This document shows positions 38,239 to 47,363 of a stretch of 64,000 nt of DNA, piece after piece. The DNA is from a bacterium. GTDB lineage: Bacteria; Electryoneota; RPQS01. The position numbers and the translations under genes are program-made. Each line of letters starts with the position of its first letter. Positions within the stretch are counted from its first letter, which is position 1. The notes under the pieces were generated by a model. It was not told the DNA's origin and did not search any database. It was given only the letters and a program-made list of their open reading frames with translations. The DNA lies in contig JADJEH010000017.1 in NCBI GenBank assembly GCA_016702305.1, positions 372,001-436,000 of the forward strand, written 5' to 3'.

Positions 38239-39165
38239 TCAGTGCTTGGAGAAATACTCGTGCCAGCTGAAGCTCGAGTCCGGCTGTTCCGGCAGAGCAC
38301 TCAAGTAGCTAAACAGCGCGGCCATTTCCAGACTGTCGGCGAACTTGGTGGCGTAAATCGGCATTGCCAGCGTATCCACCACGGTGCCGTCGGCGCGAAC
38401 GCCGGTTTTGAGAAAATGCGCGAACGACTCGTTGGTGTAGTGCTTCATGTGTTTCGTCAGATTCGCGGCGGACGGCCATTTCGGATCGCCTTCAAACACC
38501 TTGCCGCCCGAGTAATTCTGAGCGTGACAGCCCATGCACGCGATTTCGGCGAGGTACTTGCCGTATTCGGCGGTCGGGGCAATCTCTGGGCGCTTCGGAC
38601 TCTTAAAGTTGTGATCCGTGATCGCGGCTTCAGTCAGCAATCCGCCTTGTACCAGCACCATTTTGCCGATGGGGCCAAGCGAAAAATTCGGCCGTTCTTT
38701 GTCCACCTTGGGCGCGGTTTTCAAGTATGCGTAAATCGCCGCGAGGTCTTCGTCAGAAATGCGGTTGAGATGAAAGCTCGGCATGATCAGCGCGCCGGTT
38801 TTGTCGCGCTTGATGCCGTGACGCACGATCAAGTCCAAATCCTGAATCGAGTAGTTCGCCGGCAATCCGCCTTTGCCAAATGTGATGTTGGGCGCGACGT
38901 AGTAGGCGAACGGGCCCATGTCCTGCTCCTGGCCGCTCAAGTCCAGGCCGTGGCACGCGCCGCACGTGCCGACGCCGCGCATTAGCTGCCGTCCGCGCGC
39001 GACCGTGGCGCTGTCGCTCGGGACGTAGATGTTCTTCCCTTTGATGTCGGGGTAGGTTTGGCTCATAATGCTCGACGCTTGCCAGAAGATATAACCGGCG
39101 AACACGACGAGCACAAGCACGAGGATGCCGAGCGCAATGCCCAGCCATTTCAGAAACGGTTTCAT
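38239..39165 (-). CDS. Membrane-anchored dihaem cytochrome c
   Basis: A 308-residue protein from ATG 39165 with GGGGAG five bases upstream. A single N-terminal membrane anchor (residues 9-30) is followed by two cytochrome c domains with haem motifs CGACH (68-72) and CMGCH (210-214); likely axial Met residues include those in LIMPSFHLN and LAMPIYATK. It resembles the cytochrome subunit of periplasmic sugar or alcohol dehydrogenases and would carry electrons in the periplasm. No dehydrogenase gene is adjacent. Confidence 0.9.
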   Translation of the reverse strand: MKPFLKWLGIALGILVLVLVVFAGYIFWQASSIMSQTYPDIKGKNIYVPSDSATVARGRQLMRGVGTCGACHGLDLSGQEQDMGPFAYYVAPNITFGKGGLPANYSIQDLDLIVRHGIKRDKTGALIMPSFHLNRISDEDLAAIYAYLKTAPKVDKERPNFSLGPIGKMVLVQGGLLTEAAITDHNFKSPKRPEIAPTAEYGKYLAEIACMGCHAQNYSGGKVFEGDPKWPSAANLTKHMKHYTNESFAHFLKTGVRADGTVVDTLAMPIYATKFADSLEMAALFSYLSALPEQPDSSFSWHEYFSKH

Positions 39166-39278
39166 GCAATCTCCCCTTATTGAGTTGCTGATTGGTTTGG
39201 TGTGTTTGTTTACGTTTTGCGGGGTTTACCTGCTTTCGATGATATCATCACTAATTCGTTGTAGGCGAGCGAAGCGGG

Positions 39279-39764
39279 CTATTCGAGATATTCGGGCGCT
39301 TGTTCGCTCAGAAGCTCTTCAAGTTGAAAAGAGTGCCGGAGCGGGTGAACGACGGCATGTTCGAGCATGGATTCGATGGCCATATCCACGCCCCAGCGTG
39401 ACGCGAACACCAGATCAAGCTGATCGTCGCGAATGTTGGCGAGCGGCTCGCGCCACTGTTCCAGCAGATGATCCAGGAATTCGTCGCCCTCTTCTTCGAT
39501 CTTTTCCACGGCGGGAACCGGATTGATGGCCGGGTCGGGCAGTTCGAGTTTTTCGCAGATCCAGGTCATGTAGCCGCGCCCGGCGCGCAGCACGTGAACG
39601 AGCAGATGATCAAGGCTCAGATAGTCCGGGTCGTCGGTTTTGGGCAGCTTGATGTCGGCGGACTTGGCCGCCCACCAGATATCGAGGAAGTCCTGCATGA
39701 ACTGTTCGTGCATCAGTACGCAGGCGCGGGCGCCGCGGGCGCGGTAGTGTGAAAGCTCGGCCAT
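39279..39764 (-). CDS. DinB-like protein
   Basis: A 161-residue helical protein from ATG 39764, with GGAG eight bases upstream. Blocks LSLDHLLVHVLRAGRGYMTW and IESMLEHAVVHPLRHSFQLE supply His residues at the positions used for metal in the DinB fold. It is more divergent than the gene at 37705. A cytochrome gene lies between the two, so common regulation is possible but not shown. Confidence 0.7.
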   Translation of the reverse strand: MAELSHYRARGARACVLMHEQFMQDFLDIWWAAKSADIKLPKTDDPDYLSLDHLLVHVLRAGRGYMTWICEKLELPDPAINPVPAVEKIEEEGDEFLDHLLEQWREPLANIRDDQLDLVFASRWGVDMAIESMLEHAVVHPLRHSFQLEELLSEQAPEYLE

Positions 39765-39968
39765 AGTTGTGCTCCTATGAAGACAGAATCCACCAATTTA
39801 CCTAAGCTGAGAATATACGAAACTTGAGGGACTCTAATGCGACCAATTGCGCTGATTGGGAGTACGGCTCCGGAGTAGGATTTTTGTGTTTTTCTTTGTG
39901 CAAATACAAAAATAATAGTTGCTTGCGTGTGCATTCAGGATTAGGTTGAACGAGAGGGATGAACAATC

Positions 39969-39997
39969 AAAAACCCCGGCGTGTGGCCGGGGTTTTT
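39969..39997. terminator. Hairpin terminator
   Basis: AAAAACCCCGGCGTGTGGCC then GGGGTTTTT: strong stem with A and T tracts, just past the end of the gene at 40024 on the minus strand. Confidence 0.88.
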
Positions 39998-40023
39998 GTA
40001 ATGGGAGTGTGTGCTTTAACTGT

Positions 40024-41451
40024 TTAAGCGCGGGCGGCGATGCGGTCAATCATTCCTGTGAAGATGAGCTTATGCAGCGGGTAGATAGAGTACCAGTAGA
40101 TCTGGCCGCTTAAGCCTTTCGGCTCGAAGAAGGCGGTTTGCTCAAGTGAGCAGGTTCCATCGTCGTGCGGCTGAACTTCAAATTGCAGCCACGCACTGCC
40201 GGGCACTTTCATTTCGGCATGTAGCCGCAAGAGTCGCGGCGGTTCGACGGCCTCGACCCGCCAAAAGTCCACCGGGTCGCCGACTCGTAGGTCTGTGTGG
40301 CTCCGTCGGCCGCGCCGCATGCCTACACCACCGACGACGCGATCCCATAAACCGCGCAGCTCCCACAATGCATCGGCATATGGCCAGCCAAAGTCGCCAC
40401 CGATCCGAGTTACGCTCTCGAAGAGGCACCCGGCAGGTTTGGCGACACGGCGAATTCGGCGTTCGAGCACCATGCCTTCAATCTGCCGCATCGTGAATGT
40501 CGGCGGCAACGACTGACCGAGCGCGGAGAAGGAATCGCTCCAACGCGTGGTGACCTTGTCGTTTACGACGCGGGCCAGCGCGAGATTGATGGCTTCTTCG
40601 ACCGTCGTCGGGCGAATCGCAAATTCGTTACTCGCGCGCAAATCTCGCAAGATCATCTCCGTGCGCAAGCCATCAATCAACGGGCGCGACACCGAGGCTG
40701 GAACCGCAGTCACGAGGTCCACCCAGTACGACGACAGACGAGGAGTCAGAAACGGAACATGAATCATGCGTCGCTTCAGACCGCGCAAGCGCGCGTACAT
40801 CAGCATCAGGTCTTGATAGCTGACGACGTCCGGTCCGCCAATCTCGTAAACTTCGGTTGCCGCCAATCGCCGATCGTGCGCGGCTATGAGATAGGATAGA
40901 ACATCGCGGATGGCAATTGGCTGTGTGCGGGTGCGTACCCAACGCGGACAAATCATGATTGGCACGCGCTCGGTCATATCGCGTAGAAGCTCGAATGAGA
41001 GGCTCCCACTGCCCACCACCATGCCAGCGCGAAACTCGATGACGGGTGTCGCACCACGGCGTAAGACCTCGCCTGTGACATGTCTGCTTGACAGATGCTT
41101 CGAGAGCGGTTCGTTGTCCGCGCCAAGTCCGCCGAGATACACGATGCGTTCGATACGGGCGGCAGCCGCCGCGCGCGCAAAAGAGGAAGCCAACTCCACG
41201 TCGCGTTGCGCAAAGTCACCCGGACCACCCATCGAGTGTATCAAGTAGAAGGCGGTCGTTACGCCATGCAGCGCTGCGGCCAACGCGGCCGGATCCAACC
41301 CATCGCCCTCGACGATTTCAATGTTCTCCCACCCGGAACGCCGCAACCGACCGGCGCCGCGCGCAAGACAACGCACCTTGTCGCCGCGCTCCAAGAGCGC
41401 GTTGACCAATCTTCCGCCAATGTAGCCCGTTGCGCCCGTTACGAGAATCAT
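40024..41451 (-). CDS. NAD(P)-binding SDR with C-terminal DUF2867
   Basis: A 475-residue protein. The N-terminal 280 residues are an atypical short-chain dehydrogenase: MILVTGATGYIGGRLVNALL, FYLIHSMGGPGDF and VYLGGLGAD, with ARHVTGEVLR-like SSRHVTGEVLR in place of a clear YxxxK. The C-terminal part from about residue 320 (FESVTRIGGDFGWPYADALW, GVGMRRGRR, GDPVDFWRVEAVEPPRLLRL) is DUF2867, a START-like domain. The pair is common, and the substrate is unknown. Its ATG overlaps the stop of the upstream HAD gene (ATGA). Confidence 0.92.
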   Translation of the reverse strand: MILVTGATGYIGGRLVNALLERGDKVRCLARGAGRLRRSGWENIEIVEGDGLDPAALAAALHGVTTAFYLIHSMGGPGDFAQRDVELASSFARAAAAARIERIVYLGGLGADNEPLSKHLSSRHVTGEVLRRGATPVIEFRAGMVVGSGSLSFELLRDMTERVPIMICPRWVRTRTQPIAIRDVLSYLIAAHDRRLAATEVYEIGGPDVVSYQDLMLMYARLRGLKRRMIHVPFLTPRLSSYWVDLVTAVPASVSRPLIDGLRTEMILRDLRASNEFAIRPTTVEEAINLALARVVNDKVTTRWSDSFSALGQSLPPTFTMRQIEGMVLERRIRRVAKPAGCLFESVTRIGGDFGWPYADALWELRGLWDRVVGGVGMRRGRRSHTDLRVGDPVDFWRVEAVEPPRLLRLHAEMKVPGSAWLQFEVQPHDDGTCSLEQTAFFEPKGLSGQIYWYSIYPLHKLIFTGMIDRIAARA

Positions 41452-42155
41452 GAGAGCGCTTTTTGCAATTCGTCCATGTGTTCCACTATCCGCGCGACGC
41501 CGATGGAGCGAAGGCGGTCGGCTGCGCCGGGGGATTGGTGGCGGCCGCCGATGAAACCCCAGACGGTCATGCCGGCACTCAGAGCCGCGGTTGCGCCGAC
41601 GACAGAGTCCTCAATCACAAGACATTGCGACGGCGCGATATTATTTTGCTCGGCGGCAAAGAGATACACGTCGGGTGCGGGTTTGGGGCGCGCGACCATC
41701 GAGACGCTGTAAATGTTATGCCCCTTGCGGCTGCTCGTCAGCAGCGGGGTCGCCGCAGCGGGGGCGGCCGCGTGCAATTCGAAATGGTGCAAGAGGCCGA
41801 CGTGCTCGAGCATCATTTCGATTTCGTGCGGGCTACTGCTTGACGCAATCGCCTTGGGGCGATGTCTGATGCGCTCGAGCAGGTCGGCGACGCCGGGGAT
41901 GGCTTCAAGTTCTTCGTGAAACGCGCGCTCGACGCGAACCCTCATGATGTCGCGGAACTCGGGCGGCAAGCCGTTCAAACTCTCAAGATATTCGGGTGAG
42001 CGCGTCGAGAGGCCGACGTAACGGCGAATGTACTCTTCGATCGAAATCTGCTGGCCGAACTCGGCGCGAGTTTCCACTTCGATACGCGCGACAAGCCATT
42101 CGCTGTCTACCAGCACGCCGTCGCAGTCGAAGATCAGGAAGAAGTCTGAGGTCAA
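41448..42155 (-). CDS. HAD-superfamily phosphatase (beta-phosphoglucomutase/Gph-like)
   Basis: A 235-residue HAD protein with motif I FLIFDCDGVLVDSE near the start, motif II in AIASSSSPHEIEMM, motif III in ARPKPAPDVYLFAAEQ and motif IV CLVIEDSVVGATAALSAGM. The cap resembles that of beta-phosphoglucomutase-type enzymes. The start is taken at TTG 42155, which begins just before motif I; no ribosome binding site decides it. It overlaps the SDR gene by four bases, so both are translated together. Confidence 0.85.
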   Translation of the reverse strand: MTSDFFLIFDCDGVLVDSEWLVARIEVETRAEFGQQISIEEYIRRYVGLSTRSPEYLESLNGLPPEFRDIMRVRVERAFHEELEAIPGVADLLERIRHRPKAIASSSSPHEIEMMLEHVGLLHHFELHAAAPAAATPLLTSSRKGHNIYSVSMVARPKPAPDVYLFAAEQNNIAPSQCLVIEDSVVGATAALSAGMTVWGFIGGRHQSPGAADRLRSIGVARIVEHMDELQKALS

Positions 42156-42213
42156 AAGTCTGAAGTCAAGAGTTTGGGGCAAGCGCAGGCACCTGCCGCC
42201 GCGAATCGTCGCC

Positions 42214-42615
42214 TTACGCCTTGCGTTGGTCGGTGAAGCTGGCGCTGATGGCGATGCCGCCGCGGGTGTTGAAGTGGACGACGACTTCGACGTGCAGCGG
42301 CTTGACAAACTTCATGAAGTCCTTGCCGATGTCCACCGCGAGATGCTCGTGAAAGACGCCGACTGCGCGAAACGTCTCAAGATAGAGTTTCAGTGACTTC
42401 GACTCGACGACATATTGGTCGGGCGTGTAGATGATTTCGATTTGTGCGAAGTCGGGCTGGCCGGTCACCGGACAGAGGCAGGTGAACTCCGTGCAATTCA
42501 GCGTGACTTCGAGCATGCCAGGCGAGTGATTGGGAAAAACTTCGAGTCTGCGCGCGGCTCTCGCCTTGCGGCCCAGCGATTTCAACGCCTTGGTGTCGGT
42601 TTTCGTAGTGGGCAC
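42214..42615 (-). CDS. queF: NADPH-dependent preQ0 reductase QueF
   Basis: A 133-residue protein from GTG 42615, five bases after the preceding stop. The active-site segment CLCPVTGQPDFAQIEIIY has the thioimide-forming Cys48 and Asp55, and ESKSLKLYLETFR is the second family motif with the NADPH-side Lys and Ser. This is the short unimodular type. It reduces preQ0 to preQ1 in queuosine synthesis. No other queuosine gene is in the window. A longer start at TTG 42648 would overlap the gene upstream. Confidence 0.95.
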   Translation of the reverse strand: MPTTKTDTKALKSLGRKARAARRLEVFPNHSPGMLEVTLNCTEFTCLCPVTGQPDFAQIEIIYTPDQYVVESKSLKLYLETFRAVGVFHEHLAVDIGKDFMKFVKPLHVEVVVHFNTRGGIAISASFTDQRKA

Positions 42616-42619
42616 GATG

Positions 42620-43198
42620 CTACTCGCCGCTGCGATTAAAGCTGGCAACCGGCGCCGGGTCGGGTTCCGTGATCAACTGCTTGAAGTTGCTCAGCGCTTC
42701 TTCGACTTCGTACGGCTCCAGAGCGAGCAGCGGCTCGGGAATCGTATTGAAAAGCAGCAGGCGTTTTTTGGTGACAATTCCTAACTGCTTGGCGCCGTTG
42801 CGCGTGCCGGTAAACAGATAGACGTGCTTCGGCCAGAAATTAAGATAAGCGCCGATGCGCATCGCCACCTCGTAGGCATAGAGATCATTTAATCCGGGAA
42901 TCGGGAGCACGGCGCGCTCGACGGTTTCAAGGACCGCGTCAAACGTCTTGGCCGTTTGCAGAGCTTCGAGGCGCTGCACGAGAATTTCCTCGGCCTGCTT
43001 GAACGCGGCTTCGGTGCCGCGGCGGGCCTGCCGCGGACGCTTGGCGCCCGAAAATGAACCGAGTGCAGCGGCGCGCACGGCGGATTCCAACGATTCTTGT
43101 TCGACGAACCACGTGAACTCCGCCTTGTTGCGCGGCCGGTTCATTTCAATGTAGTTCTTGACCACCGACTTCAATACCGTGTCACTAAGTACGGCCAT
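42620..43198 (-). CDS. Conserved hypothetical soluble protein
   Basis: A 192-residue protein from ATG 43198, with GGGG eight bases upstream and 15 bases after mnmE. The pattern DLYAYEVAMRIGAYLNFWPK followed by HVYLFTGTRNGAKQLGI suggests a helix-hairpin-helix-like fold, but no family is named. Position between mnmE and queF suggests an RNA-related role, which is inference only. Confidence 0.65.
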   Translation of the reverse strand: MAVLSDTVLKSVVKNYIEMNRPRNKAEFTWFVEQESLESAVRAAALGSFSGAKRPRQARRGTEAAFKQAEEILVQRLEALQTAKTFDAVLETVERAVLPIPGLNDLYAYEVAMRIGAYLNFWPKHVYLFTGTRNGAKQLGIVTKKRLLLFNTIPEPLLALEPYEVEEALSNFKQLITEPDPAPVASFNRSGE

Positions 43199-43213
43199 GT
43201 CATACCCCTTTGT

Positions 43214-44581
43214 CTACTTACCAATACAAAATTGCGAGAAGATGCGATCGAGGATCGCTTCGCCGATGGATTCGCCCGTGATCTCGCCTAAGGCGTTGGC
43301 GGCGTCGCGCAGGTCGGCGGCCTGCAGCGCGGATTCGTGAAACAGTTTGGCTGCGCGCGTGAGCGCCGTGTGGCTGCGCAGCAGAGCGTCGTGGTGGCGC
43401 GCTTCAGTGATCAGAAGCTCGCCGCCCTGTGACGCGTCATCAGAGAACGTAAGAGCGATCGCAGCGAGCAGCTCTTCGACGCCGCTGCCCGACAACGCGG
43501 AAATATGAAAGATGCCGCGGTGGGTCGGGAACGGAGTGGGCCACTCGGTATGACTGAGATCACTCTTATTATACACAACTAACGGGGCTTTCGCCGCAAT
43601 TTCGGCTAACATTTCGCTCGCAGGAAGGTCGCCGGTAGCGCTATCAATCAAGAGAAGTGTAATATCGGCCCGCTCGATTGTGGTTCGGGCGCGCGCAATA
43701 CCAATGTTTTCAATCTCGTGATTCGTGTCGCGGAGTCCCGCGGTGTCCTGAAAGATGACCTCGTGGCCAGAAAGTTCGAGATGTGCCTCTACCACATCGC
43801 GGGTCGTGCCGGGGTGCGGGGAGACGATGGCGCGGTCGTCGCCGACGATGCGATTTAGGAGCGTGGACTTGCCTGCATTGGGTGCGCCCACGATCGCGAC
43901 ACGCAGGCCTTCGCGCTCGAGACGGCCCCGGGCGAAGGTTGAAATCAGGAGCTGAATCTGGGCCTGCAGATCAGCGAGATCTGTTGCGCGTGATTCCTGG
44001 GACTGGAAGCTCACATCTTCTTCGCTGAAATCCAGTTCGAGCTCAAGCAATGCCAATAAATCCAAAATCTTGGAGCGCATCTCGTGGATGCGGCGGGAGA
44101 GCTTTCCAGATAGCTGAGTAAGCGCTGCACGAGCGGCGGCCTCGGAGCGGGCGTGAATCAGGCTGGCGACGGCCTCGGCTTGGGCCAGATCGAGCTTGCT
44201 GTTGAGAAAGGCCCGCTCGGTAAATTCACCGGGCCGGGCAAACCGAATATCCTTCGACAATATCAATTTTAATAATCGCTTCGAGGATATGTTGCCGCCG
44301 TGACAGGAGATCTCGACAACATCCTCGCCTGTGTACGAATGCGGGGCCCGAAAAAAGCTGATCAACGCTTCGTCAATCAGCTCGTGGTCTTCATTATATA
44401 TGTGGGTGTGGCGGATGGTGTTCGGGGCGACTCCTTCCAGCCCCCCCGCAGAAGCGCGGGGGGAAGCGGAAAGCTCGATCGCGACATCCCACGCCTTCGG
44501 GCCGGAGATACGGATGACGGCGATGCCGCCGATGCCGGGAGGCGTCGCGAGGGCGGCGATGGTGTCGGGGGACAACGTCAT
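43214..44581 (-). CDS. mnmE: tRNA modification GTPase MnmE (TrmE)
   Basis: A full-length 455-residue protein: N-terminal folate-binding domain (TIAALATPPGIGGIAVIRIS), helical domain, and an inserted Ras-like G domain with VGAPNAGKSTLLNRI (G1), DTAGLRDTNHEIE (G3) and NKSDL (G4). It ends in FCIGK, the CxGK motif needed for catalysis. It works with MnmG on U34 of tRNA. Its ATG overlaps the stop of the upstream DUF1643 gene (ATGA). Frame intact. Confidence 0.97.
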   Translation of the reverse strand: MTLSPDTIAALATPPGIGGIAVIRISGPKAWDVAIELSASPRASAGGLEGVAPNTIRHTHIYNEDHELIDEALISFFRAPHSYTGEDVVEISCHGGNISSKRLLKLILSKDIRFARPGEFTERAFLNSKLDLAQAEAVASLIHARSEAAARAALTQLSGKLSRRIHEMRSKILDLLALLELELDFSEEDVSFQSQESRATDLADLQAQIQLLISTFARGRLEREGLRVAIVGAPNAGKSTLLNRIVGDDRAIVSPHPGTTRDVVEAHLELSGHEVIFQDTAGLRDTNHEIENIGIARARTTIERADITLLLIDSATGDLPASEMLAEIAAKAPLVVYNKSDLSHTEWPTPFPTHRGIFHISALSGSGVEELLAAIALTFSDDASQGGELLITEARHHDALLRSHTALTRAAKLFHESALQAADLRDAANALGEITGESIGEAILDRIFSQFCIGK

Positions 44582-45063
44582 GGAGTAAACGCGATCAGCC
44601 GCGAATCGCTGCGAGCATAGAGCGGATGTTTGGGCGAGCCGTCGCGATTATGGGCGATGCAATGAAGTTGCGCGGGAAGTTGGGACAACACTTCGCGCGC
44701 GCGATCTTGCGCGTAGAGATGGGCGCCCCATGCGACAACGATCGGGGCTTCGAGCTTTGCCAGATGCAGATCGTTGCGTGGGCCGATGCGCTCGCGTTCA
44801 CCATATTGCTCGCGCAACTTCGTGGGGCACGTACAGACGCGCGCGTAAAGGTTCGCCACTAACACCGATCCAAAACCCCAACTGCGCGACAGACCAATAA
44901 CTTGGCGAATCGTGGGATCGTCTTCGTGTTCGTTCGCCCGCGACGGATTCAACAACACCCACGTGACGCGCGGCAACGCGTCCTCCCAGACGCGCGTGAG
45001 CGTGTAACGATAGTTGCGGTCGGTGGAGAATTGGGCGCTTGATTGCATCACGATGCGGGGCAT
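44578..45063 (-). CDS. DUF1643 family protein
   Basis: A 161-residue protein with RYTLTRVWEDALPRVTWVLL, NPSRANEHEDDPTIRQVIGL and RNDLHLAKLEAPIVVAWGAH, the defining blocks of DUF1643. The family is widespread, sometimes on mobile elements, with unknown function. Start ATG 45063 is used; ATG 45048 is an alternative. Its stop overlaps mnmE by four bases, so the two are translationally coupled. Confidence 0.88.
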   Translation of the reverse strand: MPRIVMQSSAQFSTDRNYRYTLTRVWEDALPRVTWVLLNPSRANEHEDDPTIRQVIGLSRSWGFGSVLVANLYARVCTCPTKLREQYGERERIGPRNDLHLAKLEAPIVVAWGAHLYAQDRAREVLSQLPAQLHCIAHNRDGSPKHPLYARSDSRLIAFTP

Positions 45064-45088
45064 GCGCAGCGCATGCCGCCGCGACAGT

Positions 45089-46228
45089 TTATTTCAAGCG
45101 CTTCTTGACGGAGTCAATCTTTTCGGCGAGCTGCGCAATCTTGCTGTCAACGTCGGCGAGCTTGGCTTCCTTCTCTTCGCGCCAGCCGGCGACTTGGTTG
45201 GCGAACTCGTCGGTGCGCGCGTTGCGTTCCATGTCGTTTAAGCGCGCAATTTGCTCTTCCAGGCGCACGCGGAAATCACGCATCTTGACGAGCTTGTCTT
45301 CCCACTCCGTGACCAGGCCCGATGTGCGCTCGGTCCACTGTTCGTATTGTTTCTTGCGTTCGGCGCGTTCACCTTCGATGCGCGCGGCGGCGATTTCCCA
45401 CGCCGCGTCGAGCGCTTTGCGAATCTCGTCGCGCTGCTCGCGCGAGAGCTCGGCGGAGCGCTGCCACGGGCGCAGCTCTTTAATCTTCTTGTGACAATCA
45501 AAGGGATCACCGGTCGCGGCGAGTTCGGAGCAGCTTTGCATGTGCTCTTTGCCTTGCGCGTAGTTATCCTCGCGCACGGCTTTGCGCTGCGCCCAGACGG
45601 AATCGTCGGTCGTCTTCCACAGCTTCCACAGCGCTTCGCGATCCTTGGGCACGAGCGGACCGGGGTGGTCTTTGGTGCCCGTGAAGGCTTCGCGGATGTG
45701 TTTCAGTTTGTCCGCGAGCGCGTTGAAATCGTCGGCGAATTTCGCGTTGCCGCTGTTCTGCTGCAATTCGATCAATTGCGCTTCGAGCTTGCCGCGCAGT
45801 TCGAGCGACGCGAGCTTCTGCTCTTCGCGCTCACTGTTCTGCTGAACGCGGACGTCGTCGCAGAGCGCGCTGAACTCCTGCCAGAGGCGCTCGCGGTCGG
45901 CGTGCGGCAGCGGCTTGAGTGTTTTGAAGAGCGCGCCGACTTCTTTGGCGTGATCGAAAAATTCCTTGTACTGGCGCACGCCGTTCTGCATGTGACCCCG
46001 GTCGAGCGCGGCAATGGCGGCGGCGAGCTGCGCGAGATTTTCGGCGGCGTCGCCCTCTTCTATCGGGGACGGTGAATGGGGGATAGGGGATGAAGTGTCG
46101 CCGCTCTCCAGCGAGTCGGTGGAAAACGATTCGGTCGGCTGTTCGGGCTGTGCGTCCGCAGTCTGTTCAGGTTGCTCGTCGGGCGTAGTCGGCTCGGCGG
46201 TGTTGGGGGTCTCGTCGTCGGGGTACAT
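45089..46228 (-). CDS. DUF349-like coiled-coil protein
   Basis: A 379-residue protein from ATG 46228. The first 60 residues are a low-complexity Pro/Glu/Thr/Ser segment; then repeated helical units follow with the DUF349 signature: ADRERLWQEFSALCDDVRVQ, KDREALWKLWKTTDDSVWAQ and SREQRDEIRKALDAAWEIAA. A long coiled coil ends the chain (WREEKEAKLADVDSKIAQLA). DUF349 proteins are sometimes tied to ribosome or stress functions, without a firm role. Confidence 0.82.
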   Translation of the reverse strand: MYPDDETPNTAEPTTPDEQPEQTADAQPEQPTESFSTDSLESGDTSSPIPHSPSPIEEGDAAENLAQLAAAIAALDRGHMQNGVRQYKEFFDHAKEVGALFKTLKPLPHADRERLWQEFSALCDDVRVQQNSEREEQKLASLELRGKLEAQLIELQQNSGNAKFADDFNALADKLKHIREAFTGTKDHPGPLVPKDREALWKLWKTTDDSVWAQRKAVREDNYAQGKEHMQSCSELAATGDPFDCHKKIKELRPWQRSAELSREQRDEIRKALDAAWEIAAARIEGERAERKKQYEQWTERTSGLVTEWEDKLVKMRDFRVRLEEQIARLNDMERNARTDEFANQVAGWREEKEAKLADVDSKIAQLAEKIDSVKKRLK

Positions 46229-46245
46229 GGGGGTGAATGAAAGGT

Positions 46246-47162
46246 TTATTCTTCGAAGTAATCTGAGTCGAGTCGCTTTATGGTGTAGTTCGTCACGGTG
46301 CTGACGCCGATGTCGTGGTCTATCATGAGTTGGGCGAGTTCGTATCCATCTATCAAGACAATCTTCTTTGCGCTCAAGTTCTCTGCGTATGAGCGTGCCT
46401 CTTTTGTATAAGTACTCGTTGTGATGAACACGCCCTTTTTTGCGCCGTGTGGATCCAAGCTACCGGAGAAGTCGCCCACAGTCCGACATCTACCAGGCCG
46501 TCTTTCCATCGCTTTGCTTGCACATAAATCATGTCCAGGCCGAGCTTGTCCTCTTTTATTATGCCATCAATGCCACCATCACCGCTTCGGCCTACGACCT
46601 TGCCCGCATCTTCAACGGAGCCGCCATAGCCCATTTTCACCAGAAGTTCAACTACAAGCTTTTCAAAGAAACGGGGCGAACAAGACTTTACCCGCGCAAG
46701 TGTCTCGTCCGCAAGAGCAGCGCGAGACTGGGTGTAGCCCTCCGCGATTCGCTCGAGGGGTGTGCTTAGGCGGGCTAAAGTGATTGAGTCCTTGTCGTCA
46801 TCATCTTGGTCGCCGCCAAACTGGTTCTTCCACTCATTGTACGCAGGAAACTTCTTTAAGTAGCGCATGTCTATTCTATCTGGCGCCGTTTTCAGAGTCT
46901 TTCTGCCTAAATCGGTGATGACATATTGGCCTCGTCCTCGTCGCTCTAGCAGTCCCGCTTTCATCAAATACACAAGCGCCCAATTCGCACGATTATCATA
47001 CATTGGCTGCGCTCCGCTCGGAAGGGGGTGGCTTCTTTCCTCCTCCGTCACGCCCAATGCCTGCGCAAGTTGGTCGTATGTCTCGCGATTTGAGCGAACG
47101 ACTCCGTCCGCATGAATGCGAAGTATTGGCAGCATCATCGTTTGAAAATCAGGGATTGCCAT
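46246..47162 (-). CDS. mrr: Mrr-type restriction endonuclease (one frameshift)
   Basis: Starts at ATG 47162. The N-terminal winged-helix Mrr_N domain (LPILRIHADGVVRSNRETYD, MYDNRANWALVYLMKAGLLE) is followed by the catalytic domain: FFEKLVVELLVKMGYGG, GRSGDGGIDGIIKED and YVQAKRW, giving the PD-(D/E)xK set Asp, Gln and Lys. One missing base near 46485 separates this from VGDFSGSLDPHGAKKGVFIT. Corrected length about 305 residues. Mrr enzymes cut modified foreign DNA (type IV restriction). No methylase is nearby. The gene is AT-richer than its neighbours. Confidence 0.85.
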
Positions 47163-47200
47163 ATTTCAACGGAGTTTGTGTGACTTGACAAGTTTCTTCA

Positions 47201-47362
47201 CCCGCGGCGGGTTCAGGACGACGATGCGCCTTGTGGTTGTAAATCGCGTCTGGGGGTTTTTGCCCAGCAAGCTGGGCGCTACAATGCGGATGAGGAACCG
47301 GGTGACAAGGTGTTGAGCGTCGTTGGTGTTCTGACTGCGGGCGGCAGGGTTGCCGCCACTAC
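47201..47362. repeat. Composite REP cluster (C, B, A)
   Basis: A degenerate REP-C (47201-47229), a perfect REP-B (47252-47282) and a degenerate REP-A (47338-47362) fill the gap between mrr and yidC; the last lies at the yidC stop. Confidence 0.72.
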
Positions 47363-47363
47363 A

